A stretch of 64,000 bases of DNA from Mesonia sp. HuA40 (GCF_008017835.1 NZ_VRLT01000063.1:1-64000), one strand, 5' to 3'; counted from the stretch's first letter, positions 53,341-61,612 are shown. Translations and numbers: made by a program. The notes: a model not told the origin generated them from the sequence alone.

Positions 53341-53409
53341 TCCGTAAAGATATTATTAAGATGATGTGTCAAGTTTTATAACTAACTTTAAAATTAAAAT
53401 TAAGCTTGT

Positions 53410-54270
53410 ATGGCCATACTACTCATTTTAAACCCAATAAGTGGTGATATTAATAAAAGTTACTTTTTAAAAGTATTAAAAAATAAATTAGGTAAAAAGG
53501 TCAAGACGTTAAACATTTTTAAAACCACTGGAAAAAATGACTTAGAGCATCTAAAGAGACATTTTCAAGACCATACTTATAAAAAAGTTCTAGTGGCAGG
53601 AGGAGATGGCACCGTAAAATTAGCGGCAGAATGCTTGATGAATACTTCAATCCCTATAGGAATTATTCCGCTAGGATCGGCCAACGGTTTAGCTACAGAT
53701 TTAGAACTACCTACTTCAATAAATTCTAGTATAGATATCGCGTTGGGTGAGAATGCAAGAAAGATTGATGCTATGTTTTTAAATGAAAATTTGGGTTTAC
53801 ATATAAGTGATTTAGGCATTAATGCGTCACTTATAAAGACTTATGAGCAGTCTAGCGTTCGCGGTAAACTAGGCTACATATTTGCGGGTATCCCTACCCT
53901 ATTAAATAATAAAAATCCGCAAAATTTTAGCATTGAAACCAATGACCAGAAATTAACGAGGCGCGGTATTATGTTAGGAATTGCTAATAGTAGACGGTAT
54001 GGTACCGGTGCTTTAGTCAATCCTGAAGGGATTATCGATGATGGCTATTTTGAATTATTAATTTTTAAGGAGTTGAATGTAAAAGAGATTATTAAGACCC
54101 TAAGGGGTGAAAAAAGCCATAATTCCTCATTTCTAGAAATCATCTCTTGTCAGCAAGCTAAAATTTATTGTGAGACACCTATAGACTTTCAAATTGATGG
54201 TGAATATTTAGGCGAAGTAAGCTCTGTAGAAATAAAAATAAAACAAAAAGCTTTAAATATTATGATATAG
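53410..54270 (+). CDS. Diacylglycerol/lipid kinase family protein (YegS/DgkB-like)
   Basis: The 286-residue cytoplasmic protein has the lipid kinase fold: ILLILNPISGDINKSYFLKV, the nucleotide site VLVAGGDGTVKLAAECLM, IPLGSANGLATDLELP, and the C-terminal beta-domain with NPEGIIDDGYFELLIFKE and PIDFQIDGEYLGEV. Members phosphorylate diacylglycerol, phosphatidylglycerol or sphingoid lipids; the substrate is not predictable here. It diverges from a phosphatidate-phosphatase-like gene, so the pair could run opposite directions of one lipid step. Confidence 0.9.
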   Translation: MAILLILNPISGDINKSYFLKVLKNKLGKKVKTLNIFKTTGKNDLEHLKRHFQDHTYKKVLVAGGDGTVKLAAECLMNTSIPIGIIPLGSANGLATDLELPTSINSSIDIALGENARKIDAMFLNENLGLHISDLGINASLIKTYEQSSVRGKLGYIFAGIPTLLNNKNPQNFSIETNDQKLTRRGIMLGIANSRRYGTGALVNPEGIIDDGYFELLIFKELNVKEIIKTLRGEKSHNSSFLEIISCQQAKIYCETPIDFQIDGEYLGEVSSVEIKIKQKALNIMI

Positions 54271-54349
54271 CCCTAAACTTTTGTTAATGGCAAACTAATA
54301 TCTTGAGTGTTTGCATCTTACTTTATAAATTTATAAAAAAAGTACTATT

Positions 54350-55165
54350 ATGAAAAATGCAATATTAATTACCAATTTCATTTTGCTGATTTTATTTAAC
54401 TCATGCAAAGAAAATCAAACGAACAAAAATGAGGAAGTAAAAAATCCTCATGAAGAAGAGCAAGTTACCGTTGTCAAGGATGATATTAATTTAACTAAGC
54501 TTCAAAATTCACCCAAATTTGAAGATGCTAAATTACAAATGAAAATTCCTGAAACAAATATCCTTAAAGCAGGAGATAATATTTTTTCTTTTAAAGTCGA
54601 AAATTATGAATTAGGCGTAACTACCGAAACTGCTCAAGATTTAGGACTTGCAAACTCTAAAAAAGGACAGCACGTACATTTTATTTTAAATAACAATCCG
54701 TACTCGGCCCACTATGAAGAACAGTTTTCAAAAAATTTAGAAGCGGGTGAACATACAGTATTAGCCTTTTTATCACGTTCTTATCACGAATCTGTTAAAA
54801 ATAAGGATGCGTTTATACTAAAGAAAATTAGAGTAGGAGAAATTACCTCAGACAACCAGTTAGATTTCAACGTAGATAAACCGCATTTGTTTTATAGCCG
54901 ACCAAAAGGAACTTATTCAGGTAAGGACACCAAGCGCATTCTACTTGATTTTTATTTGGCTAATGCAGATTTAAGTGAAGATGGATTTAAAGTAAAGGCT
55001 AAAATCAACGGACAAGAATTTATGATTACTGAATGGGTACCTTATGTTATTGAAGGTTTAAAAATGGGTGAAACTACAATAGAACTAAACTTTTTAGATA
55101 AAGACAATAATATGGTTGATAGCCCATATAACCCTGTAAAAAGGACTATTATACTTGAAGAGTAA
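54350..55165 (+). CDS. Lipoprotein of unknown function
   Basis: The 271-residue protein has a lipoprotein signal (NAILITNFILLILFNSC, lipidated Cys19) and a Glu/Lys/Asn-rich linker (about 22-50). The mature part is beta-rich with a duplicated pattern: LKAGDNIFSFKVENYELGVT with HVHFILNNNPYSAHYEE, and KRILLDFYLANADLSEDGFK with KAKINGQEFMITEWVPYVIE. The duplication suggests two similar domains. No enzyme motif is visible. The name phosphopeptide-binding protein given to some homologues is not supported by anything I see. A terminator follows. Confidence 0.8.
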   Translation: MKNAILITNFILLILFNSCKENQTNKNEEVKNPHEEEQVTVVKDDINLTKLQNSPKFEDAKLQMKIPETNILKAGDNIFSFKVENYELGVTTETAQDLGLANSKKGQHVHFILNNNPYSAHYEEQFSKNLEAGEHTVLAFLSRSYHESVKNKDAFILKKIRVGEITSDNQLDFNVDKPHLFYSRPKGTYSGKDTKRILLDFYLANADLSEDGFKVKAKINGQEFMITEWVPYVIEGLKMGETTIELNFLDKDNNMVDSPYNPVKRTIILEE

Positions 55166-55187
55166 TATTAATCCTTAGATAATTAAA

Positions 55188-55221
55188 AAGAGGGCTACTT
55201 CTTGGAGTAGCCTTCTTTTTT
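55188..55221 (+). terminator. Terminator after the lipoprotein gene
   Basis: GAGGGCTACTTC pairs with GAGTAGCCTTC around a small loop with one mismatch and runs into a T tract. Confidence 0.75.
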
Positions 55222-55258
55222 ATTTTATTTTTACACAATATCACGTTAAAACATAAGT

Positions 55259-56446
55259 ATGAACCCTTCTGCGAATGGGTGGATTAATAAGCATCTCCAC
55301 AATCTAGAAAACAACGATTCTTTTTTTAAACAATCACCAGAGCAGTTTTACATCAAACTGCGTAGCACTGGATTTATATATGCTAATAATTTGAAAACGT
55401 TATCGGGTTTTATAAGTGATAAACTTAACTTTAGTAGTGAAGAAATAACAAAAATCAATATATTAGAGTCTTTAGTCTATATTTATGTTCATCAAAAGAA
55501 GCGTTTAATTCACCAAGCATTTTATGAGGATTTGCTTGGCTTTTATGCTACTATCAATGAAACTCCAAAAAGTTATTTCCATTTTTTAAAGTTTAAGACC
55601 AATCCAGCATCCCAAATCGAGGGCATTATCCAAGAGCGTATTCAAATAAATAATTCAGTTTTCAAAAAAAACTTAAGCAGATTAATTACCAATGCTCTTT
55701 TATTTGTTGATGTGTTGGCTTTTCAAGAATACCTTACCAACCCACAAAACACCAGCAACTATTATAAAAACTTTGAAAAATTAATCGCTGAAATAGTATA
55801 TAATTCATTTAAAGCCAAAACCAATCCTAACAAATATGACCATTTAGTGCTAGAAACCTTAAAGAATTCATTTCGCTTTTTGGCACTAGACCTCAACCAA
55901 AAACAAAATTTTACTGGTCGCCTCACAGATGATTTTATAGAAAAGCTATATTTAATGGATATAGCCTGTGTAACGGTTTTTAATGATGAAGAAATTGATA
56001 ACGATGAAAGAAGCTACCTATTTAAATTGGGGCACCAATTGAATTTAAGTGAACACAACACTAATAAAGCTTTAAATGCGATGCACGATTTTTTTAATTT
56101 ATTTAGCGATAAAATAAGCTACTTTCAAGAGTCTAATGCCTTAAACAACTTATACCAAAATACAAACAGAATGGTAAAGCTGTTAGTATTAAGAAATAAA
56201 AGCAGAATTCTGCAAGAACTTACAGAGAGTAAAGAGTTAGTTGCTCTGCTAGGCAAATCTACTTATTCTGAACTAAGTTTAGCTGAACGCAAAAAAGTAA
56301 AAACTCAATTGTTAGATATTTGCAAAACGGTACCTTCTTTAGCTATATTTATTTTACCAGGAGGAAGCGTTTTATTACCCATTTTAATAAAGTTTATTCC
56401 GCAATTACTACCTTCAGCATTTAACGAAAATCGGATAGATAATTAA
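55259..56446 (+). CDS. LETM1-related protein
   Basis: The 395-residue protein is largely helical with no signal peptide. The C-terminal 80 residues carry the LETM1-like segment KSRILQELTESKELVALLGK, ELSLAERKKVKTQLLDICKT, then PSLAIFILPGGSVLLPILIK and FIPQLLPSAF. The last part is a single hydrophobic segment with the PGGxxLLPI signature. A TerB-like acidic stretch (VTVFNDEEIDNDERSYLFKL, about 240-260) lies before it. I recall flavobacterial homologues named LETM1-related biofilm-associated protein. Eukaryotic LETM1 takes part in mitochondrial cation/proton exchange. Two small membrane protein genes follow on the same strand. Confidence 0.82.
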   Translation: MNPSANGWINKHLHNLENNDSFFKQSPEQFYIKLRSTGFIYANNLKTLSGFISDKLNFSSEEITKINILESLVYIYVHQKKRLIHQAFYEDLLGFYATINETPKSYFHFLKFKTNPASQIEGIIQERIQINNSVFKKNLSRLITNALLFVDVLAFQEYLTNPQNTSNYYKNFEKLIAEIVYNSFKAKTNPNKYDHLVLETLKNSFRFLALDLNQKQNFTGRLTDDFIEKLYLMDIACVTVFNDEEIDNDERSYLFKLGHQLNLSEHNTNKALNAMHDFFNLFSDKISYFQESNALNNLYQNTNRMVKLLVLRNKSRILQELTESKELVALLGKSTYSELSLAERKKVKTQLLDICKTVPSLAIFILPGGSVLLPILIKFIPQLLPSAFNENRIDN

Positions 56447-56516
56447 TACAATAAAAACCATCACCTTGCATCATCAACAGCAAACCAATATTTTTTTTAA
56501 AACTCTGTTGAAAAAT

Positions 56517-57056
56517 ATGAGTTTAATTACTTTATTAAGTGTTTTTTTAATCCAATACCTGTTTCTCTACCATATTATAATCGATGAGAACAACAATTGG
56601 TTTACAGCAGTATTTTGTTTGGCTCTTTGCCTATTAATAGGCCTCGCCTACGCCTACTTTTTTCTAAGAAAATTAACCTTTATTCTAATGAGTTTTACCA
56701 ATATCTTCGGATTGATGGGAGCGGCATTATTAACCAGTTTTCTCAATATAGAAATGGGTTTGGGAGCCGTAGTAAGCTCGGCTGGCTTAGGTAGTTTAAT
56801 TAGTTTTATACCTACTAAATCAGTAAAAAATTTAGATCTAGACAACTTAAAATTGGCTATGTACTGTGGTTCGTTCATAGGTATGGGTAGCAACACTTTA
56901 TCGCAAGACTACGTGTTTATTGCCCTAGCTTCTTTTATAAGCGGTTTGTATTTTTGCTTATCTGGCAATTGGCTAAATGGTTTTGGGGGAAAGCTCGGCA
57001 CAATAGCCTTTACAGGGGTAGCCTACGCCCTTTTCATTAATTTTCTAACCACCTAA
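56517..57056 (+). CDS. Small multi-pass membrane protein, partner of the next gene
   Basis: From the ATG at 56517 the product has 179 residues. A TTG at 56466 in the same frame would add 17 residues and cannot be excluded. It has about six hydrophobic helices, including LITLLSVFLIQYLFLYHIII, AVFCLALCLLIGLAYAYFFL and VFIALASFISGLYFCLSGNW. Motifs GSFIGM (118-123) and NGFGGKLGT (154-162) recur in the downstream protein with the same spacing, so the two are paralogous. No family is recognised. It lies between the LETM1-related gene and its paralogue; the 3-nt gap to the latter implies co-translation. Confidence 0.72.
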   Translation: MSLITLLSVFLIQYLFLYHIIIDENNNWFTAVFCLALCLLIGLAYAYFFLRKLTFILMSFTNIFGLMGAALLTSFLNIEMGLGAVVSSAGLGSLISFIPTKSVKNLDLDNLKLAMYCGSFIGMGSNTLSQDYVFIALASFISGLYFCLSGNWLNGFGGKLGTIAFTGVAYALFINFLTT

Positions 57057-57059
57057 AAA

Positions 57060-57467
57060 ATGCTAATACTTTATTTTATCACAAGTATTTTTGGCGCTTT
57101 ACTGCCCTACTATTTAAGTCGCAAGCACCAACTAGACGTTATAAAAGCTTCGGCCCTACCCAGTTTGGCCGTAGGTCTTATTGCTCTTATAGCCGAAAAT
57201 AGTTACAATGCCCCCATTGCCTATGAGCTCTCTTTGGTCTTTTATGGAGCAAGTTTTGTTGGCATGGTAAATTATCGTGTTTTACCTAAATATTATCAAG
57301 TCGCTTTATGCGGATTTATTTTTAGCATCTTATACCTAAATGCAAGTAGCTTTTTTAATGGTTTTGGTGGTGGGTTAGGTACAGCAGCTGCAATTACAAC
57401 TATTGCCCTTTACGGATTAATTAAGATACCCGTTTTAAAGCGACTAGTGTTAAAAAGGGATAAATAA
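57060..57467 (+). CDS. Small multi-pass membrane protein, paralogue of the preceding gene
   Basis: The 135-residue product has about four or five hydrophobic segments (LILYFITSIFGALLPYYL; ALPSLAVGLIALIAE; ELSLVFYGASFVGMV; VALCGFIFSILYLN; AAAITTIALYGLIKI). It carries GASFVGM (63-69) and NGFGGGLGT (100-108). The distance from M69 to N100 equals that between the matching residues of the upstream protein. The pair may form a heteromeric membrane complex, which is inference. It ends in a basic tail (KRLVLKRDK), likely cytoplasmic. It converges on the ndh gene with a 9-nt gap. Confidence 0.74.
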   Translation: MLILYFITSIFGALLPYYLSRKHQLDVIKASALPSLAVGLIALIAENSYNAPIAYELSLVFYGASFVGMVNYRVLPKYYQVALCGFIFSILYLNASSFFNGFGGGLGTAAAITTIALYGLIKIPVLKRLVLKRDK

Positions 57468-57476
57468 TAATACTCT

Positions 57477-58757
57477 TTAATTTTTTACTGATTTAAAGGG
57501 TCTAATTATAAGACGGGCTGCCTTATCAAAAGAAATATAAGCGTAAACCCAGTTAAAAAAGGTAACAATTCGGTTCCTAAAACCTACTAAGAACCATAGG
57601 TGTACAAACATCCAGACAAACCAAGCAAAGAAACCACTAAAACTACCTTTCTTTAAATCTACAACCGCCTTATTTCTTCCTATTGTAGCCATGGTACCTT
57701 TATCTCTATATTTAAACGGAATAAGTGTTTTGGCTTTAACCAGATTCACTAAGTTGTTCGCCAAGTGCTCGCCCTGCTGTATGGCTGGTTGCGCTACCAT
57801 AGGATGTCCATTTTCATACCCCTCTGCATTCATTTGAGCAATATCTCCTATAGCAAAAATAGATTCGTGGCCGTCAATTTGATTAAAATGATTTACCCTA
57901 TAACGATTCCCTTTTACCAATACCTCTTCGCCTAAACCCTTTATTGGGTTACCCGTAACCCCTGCACTCCAAATTAAAGTATCTGTCTCAAAGCGCAACG
58001 AATTATTGGTGATAACTTGTTTGCCATCATAATCTTTAACTAAAGTCTCAAGGTGAATTTGAACCCCTAATTTTTCTAAAAAAGTTTGAGCATCTTTAGA
58101 AGCCTTTTTACTCATAGGAGGTAAAACACGATCTGCCCCTTCGAGCAAATGAATTTGCATCTCATCCATATTCATATCGGGGTAATCTTTAGGAATGACA
58201 CTGCGTTTTAATTCTGCCAAAGCACCGCATAATTCTACACCTGTAGGACCGCCTCCAACAATAACAAAATTGAGCAAACTTTTTCTTTTCTCTAAGTTTG
58301 AAGTAATGATAGCTTGTTCAAGATTCTCTAAAATCAAACTACGAATATTAAGGGCCTGCGGTACCGTTTTCATAAACATTGCGTGTTTTGCTATGTTCTC
58401 GTTTCCAAAGTAATTGGTTTTAGAGCCCGTTGCAATAACCAAAAAATCATAATCAATACTACCAATGCTCGTTTTTAAAGTTTTATGTTGTGCATCTATA
58501 GTTTCTACTTGCGCCATTCTAAAATAAGTATTAGGTGTATTTATTATGGTTTTTCGTAGGGGATAGGCAATACTGTCTGGTTCTAGCCCAGAGGTTGAAA
58601 CTTGGTATAGTAGGGGCTGAAAAGTATGGTAATTGTGCTTATCAAGCATTACTATTTGAAAATTCTTGGTTTTACTTAGCTTTTTTACCAAATGTAAACC
58701 GCCGAAACCACCGCCAACAACAACCACTCGAGGTAAATTAGTTTGAGGTACAATCAT
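57477..58757 (-). CDS. ndh: Type II NADH dehydrogenase (NDH-2)
   Basis: NDH-2 passes electrons from NADH to quinone without pumping protons. The 426-residue flavoprotein has the FAD dinucleotide fold RVVVVGGGFGGLHLVKKLSK, the NADH fold LLNFVIVGGGPTGVELCGAL, the quinone-site-like AQPAIQQGEHLANNL and the FAD segment IFAIGDIAQM. A C-terminal amphipathic or hydrophobic region (FSGFFAWFVWMFVHLWFLVG) anchors it to the membrane, as in other NDH-2 proteins. A promoter box lies at 58773-58780. Confidence 0.93.
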   Translation of the reverse strand: MIVPQTNLPRVVVVGGGFGGLHLVKKLSKTKNFQIVMLDKHNYHTFQPLLYQVSTSGLEPDSIAYPLRKTIINTPNTYFRMAQVETIDAQHKTLKTSIGSIDYDFLVIATGSKTNYFGNENIAKHAMFMKTVPQALNIRSLILENLEQAIITSNLEKRKSLLNFVIVGGGPTGVELCGALAELKRSVIPKDYPDMNMDEMQIHLLEGADRVLPPMSKKASKDAQTFLEKLGVQIHLETLVKDYDGKQVITNNSLRFETDTLIWSAGVTGNPIKGLGEEVLVKGNRYRVNHFNQIDGHESIFAIGDIAQMNAEGYENGHPMVAQPAIQQGEHLANNLVNLVKAKTLIPFKYRDKGTMATIGRNKAVVDLKKGSFSGFFAWFVWMFVHLWFLVGFRNRIVTFFNWVYAYISFDKAARLIIRPFKSVKN

Positions 58758-58772
58758 ATTCTACAATTTACA

Positions 58773-58780
58773 CAAATTTA
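58773..58780 (-). promoter_or_regulatory. -7 promoter box of ndh
   Basis: Reverse-strand TAAATTTG matches TAnnTTTG 15 nt before the start codon. Confidence 0.55.
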
Positions 58781-58879
58781 AAGCATCCTAAAAATTAGAA
58801 TGTTAGCGAATTTATAAATTAGTATTTTTATCTGTAACTTTTAGCCCATTAAACCGACTAATCAAAATAAAAAGCACCT

Positions 58880-59374
58880 GTGACCAAGGCTCAAGAAAAA
58901 GAATTTCTAAAGCAACTAGAAAAGCATCAAAATATAGTACATAAAGTATGTAAGATGTATACAAACGATGAAGCCTCACACAAAGATTTATTTCAAGAGA
59001 TAAGCATACAGTTATGGAAGGCATACCCAAAATTTAGAGGAGATTCAAAGTTTACCACTTGGATGTATCGCGTTTCTCTAAACACGGCCATCACCCTTTA
59101 TAGAAAGTCTAAAAAAATAATCGCTACTCAGGATATAGCCGAAATTAGTTTTAAAGTTAAAGCTGAGGAATATGACACAACGACCGAAGAAAATCTCAAG
59201 TTTATGTATGCCGCGATTAAAGAATTAAATGATATCGATAAAGCTTTAGTGCTGCTATACCTAGAAGGAAAAGATTATAAAGAGATCGCCGAAACCTTAG
59301 GGGTGAGTCAAGTCAATGCTCGTGTAAAAATGACACGTATTAAACGTAAATTAAAAAGTTTGCTAAGCAGCTAG
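58880..59374 (+). CDS. RNA polymerase ECF sigma factor
   Basis: The 164-residue protein has sigma region 2 (KHQNIVHKVCKMYTNDEASH; KDLFQEISIQLWKAYPKFRG; FTTWMYRVSLNTAITLYRKS) and region 4 (ELNDIDKALVLLYLEGKDYK; EIAETLGVSQVNARVKMTRI). The start is GTG at 58880; the next ATG is already inside region 2. A membrane protein gene follows 1 nt after the stop and is the likely cognate regulator. No TAnnTTTG box precedes it, which fits self-directed transcription, though that is inference. It diverges from ndh. Confidence 0.92.
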   Translation: MTKAQEKEFLKQLEKHQNIVHKVCKMYTNDEASHKDLFQEISIQLWKAYPKFRGDSKFTTWMYRVSLNTAITLYRKSKKIIATQDIAEISFKVKAEEYDTTTEENLKFMYAAIKELNDIDKALVLLYLEGKDYKEIAETLGVSQVNARVKMTRIKRKLKSLLSS

Positions 59375-59375
59375 A

Positions 59376-59996
59376 ATGAAAGAATTAGAATTATTAAAAA
59401 AAGATTGGAAAAAGCAAGAAAAGGCTTTACCCCAGTATAAAATTGAGGAGCTTAGGCAAATGGTCTATAAAAGATCAAATAGCCTAATACGCACCATATT
59501 TATCATTAGTATTGTAGAGTTTTTATTGAGTTGCGCCCTAAGTATTTGGTTCGTTGATGATGAATACTGGCAATTGGTAACCCATCTGCATCTAAAAACG
59601 GTTACGCAAATTCTGCTAGTAGTAAGTTATACAATAACCCTATTTTTTATCTATTTATTTTACCATAATTATAAAAAAATCACCCCACAGGATAGTACCC
59701 GAGTTTTAATGAAGAAAATTTTACGTACCAGAATGACAGTACGTTATTATATTATATACATACTTATCTCAACTGGACTTAGTAGTATATTGTATTTTAT
59801 CTTCAGCTTAAAATATCCCATGCCAGAAACAGATTTAAACCTTTCAGGAATTAACGGGCTTATTGTAATTGGAGTAGGAATTTTATTTATTGGGGTGGCA
59901 TTATTACTGGTGTGGATTGTATATACCTTACTTTACGGAATTCTTTTACGTAAGCTAAAACGTAATTATGAGAATCTAAAGAAAATAGACTTATAA
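59376..59996 (+). CDS. Multi-pass membrane protein, putative anti-sigma partner
   Basis: The 206-residue protein has a cytoplasmic N-terminal helix (KELELLKKDWKKQEKALPQY) that could grip a sigma factor. Four membrane helices follow (about 38-58, 74-96, 120-143 and 158-190). A basic C-terminal tail (LLRKLKRNYENLKKIDL) completes it. I recognise no known domain. The one-nucleotide gap after the sigma gene suggests translational coupling and a regulatory partnership. Confidence 0.75.
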   Translation: MKELELLKKDWKKQEKALPQYKIEELRQMVYKRSNSLIRTIFIISIVEFLLSCALSIWFVDDEYWQLVTHLHLKTVTQILLVVSYTITLFFIYLFYHNYKKITPQDSTRVLMKKILRTRMTVRYYIIYILISTGLSSILYFIFSLKYPMPETDLNLSGINGLIVIGVGILFIGVALLLVWIVYTLLYGILLRKLKRNYENLKKIDL

Positions 59997-60108
59997 AAAA
60001 AATAAAATTGTAGCGCTTTGATAGCTAATCATATATAGCTTAATGCTCAAATTAGAAATTCTAATCTTTATGGTTTGCCGTGCCTAAACCCTATAAAAAA
60101 GCTACTAT

Positions 60109-60924
60109 TTATTCCGTTTCTTTATAACTCCAACGCCTTTTTTCATTCAATTCTTCCTGTGCTTTGATTTCTTCTTCTGGAATAACTTTAAGAAAAGAAG
60201 GATCTTGCTCTATCGCCATTTGAATTTTTTGAATAATATCTTCTACAGAATCGTTTTCATAATCAAACGTTAATGGTTGCTTTATTACCATAGATTGCAA
60301 GATATTACGTTTTTTTATACGAATACCTTTTTTATCAAAAGACCGTCTAAACCCATCTATCACAATAGGCACTACAATGGGTTGGTATTTCCTAATAATA
60401 TGAGCAGTACCTTTACGAATAGGTTTCCAAGGTTTTGTGGTACCTTGCGGAAAGGTAATTACCCATCCGTCATCAAGCGCTTTCCCGATATTGGTAATAT
60501 CGCTCATTTTCACTTGGCGATTAATCTCTTTTCCTTTTGCGCGCCAAGTACGTTCTACAGATATCGATCCGGCGTAAGCCAAAACTCTAGCCAAGACTCC
60601 TGATTTCATTGTCTCTTTGGCAGCAATATAATAAAGATTAAGTTTTGGATTCCATAAGTAGCCTATGTTTTTTATGTTGTCTTCTCTTCCGCTTAAGCTA
60701 GCATTAAAAACATGAAACATAGCGACAACATCTGCAAAATATGTTTGATGGTTCGAAACAAAAAGCACCTTAGTGTCGGGCAACTGCCTTATAATTTCTG
60801 AGCCTTCAATCTGTAATTCATTGAAACCGCGATAACGGCTATGCGTTAAGGCACCCATTATACGGATAAGCCATTTTTTTAAAAATAATATATGTCCAAA
60901 AGGATTTTTCTTGAATAATCCCAT
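60109..60924 (-). CDS. Lysophospholipid acyltransferase family protein (PlsC-like), variant motifs
   Basis: The 271-residue protein resembles 1-acylglycerol-3-phosphate acyltransferases. Motif I reads VSNHQTYFADVVAMF, with five residues between His and Asp instead of the usual four. Motif III reads FPQGTTKPWKPIRKG instead of FPEGTR. IVVPIVIDGFRRSFD matches motif IV. The N-terminal segment (GHILFLKKWLIRIMGALTHS) is amphipathic. The fold is clear, but the substrate is uncertain and may differ from standard PlsC. It is a single-gene unit with a promoter box at 60950-60957. Confidence 0.85.
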   Translation of the reverse strand: MGLFKKNPFGHILFLKKWLIRIMGALTHSRYRGFNELQIEGSEIIRQLPDTKVLFVSNHQTYFADVVAMFHVFNASLSGREDNIKNIGYLWNPKLNLYYIAAKETMKSGVLARVLAYAGSISVERTWRAKGKEINRQVKMSDITNIGKALDDGWVITFPQGTTKPWKPIRKGTAHIIRKYQPIVVPIVIDGFRRSFDKKGIRIKKRNILQSMVIKQPLTFDYENDSVEDIIQKIQMAIEQDPSFLKVIPEEEIKAQEELNEKRRWSYKETE

Positions 60925-60949
60925 AATGATTTCTCAATTTTACAAGGGG

Positions 60950-60957
60950 CAAATATA
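60950..60957 (-). promoter_or_regulatory. -7 promoter box of the acyltransferase gene
   Basis: Reverse-strand TATATTTG, an exact TAnnTTTG match 25 nt before the start codon. Confidence 0.55.
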
Positions 60958-60970
60958 CAAAAAGAAGTGT

Positions 60971-61612
60971 TTATAGACTCGCTTTAATCAACATCTTGAG
61001 CTCACTCAGCATCATTGCCGTAGCTCCCCAAACTATATGGTTGTTTAAACTATAAGCAGGAACCTGTTTATTTTTGGCATAACTGGTATGAATGGAAGCG
61101 TTTATTTGATTGTCTTCATTTAAGAAATCACTCAGTTTAACCTCGATAACATCTTCAACTTCGGTTTCTTGCTTTACAAATTGGGGTGTTTTATTTGTTA
61201 TCCCTAAAAATGGGTACACCCAAAAATTAGAAGGCGGGATGTACAAATGACTTAAACGACTAATCACTTCAACATCTTTAGGAGAAACACCCAATTCTTC
61301 TTGGGTTTCGCGCAAGGCAGTCTCCTGTAGAGAAGAGTCATGAGGTTCTACTTGCCCACCAGGAAAGCCTACTTGTGCCGAGTGTACGCCCTTGTACGTT
61401 TTGCGTAAGATAAGTACCAAGTTGGTCTGGTTATTTTGATCGGGGTAAAACAATATTAATACAGCAGCTTCACGGTGGCTTTCTTTTTTTACGGGATATC
61501 TTTTCAATTCTTTTTCTCTAAAGTCTGGAATCATTTTAACGTGCGCCTCCCAACCCAATAATTCAATTTTATTTACTTTTGAAATTGAATCTTTAAAAAT
61601 AGAAAATGTCAT
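60971..61612 (-). CDS. Nudix hydrolase, CoA pyrophosphatase type (NudL-like)
   Basis: The 213-residue protein has the Nudix box within GFPGGQVEPHDSSLQETALR then ETQEELGVSPKDV, with the UPF0035-like pattern seen in CoA pyrophosphatases. It also has LVLILRKTYKGVHSAQVGFP upstream. It would hydrolyse CoA and acyl-CoA to acyl-phosphopantetheine and ADP. The start at 61612 gives the full family N-terminus; a later ATG at 61534 would cut it. Its start overlaps that of the divergent cyclophilin gene head to head by 7 nt, which is unusual. Confidence 0.9.
   Translation of the reverse strand: MTFSIFKDSISKVNKIELLGWEAHVKMIPDFREKELKRYPVKKESHREAAVLILFYPDQNNQTNLVLILRKTYKGVHSAQVGFPGGQVEPHDSSLQETALRETQEELGVSPKDVEVISRLSHLYIPPSNFWVYPFLGITNKTPQFVKQETEVEDVIEVKLSDFLNEDNQINASIHTSYAKNKQVPAYSLNNHIVWGATAMMLSELKMLIKASL

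Noticed and set aside
59997-60108. Small palindrome ATTAGAAATTCTAAT between convergent genes
   Set aside because: It is short, AT-rich and without a T tail, so chance is likely.
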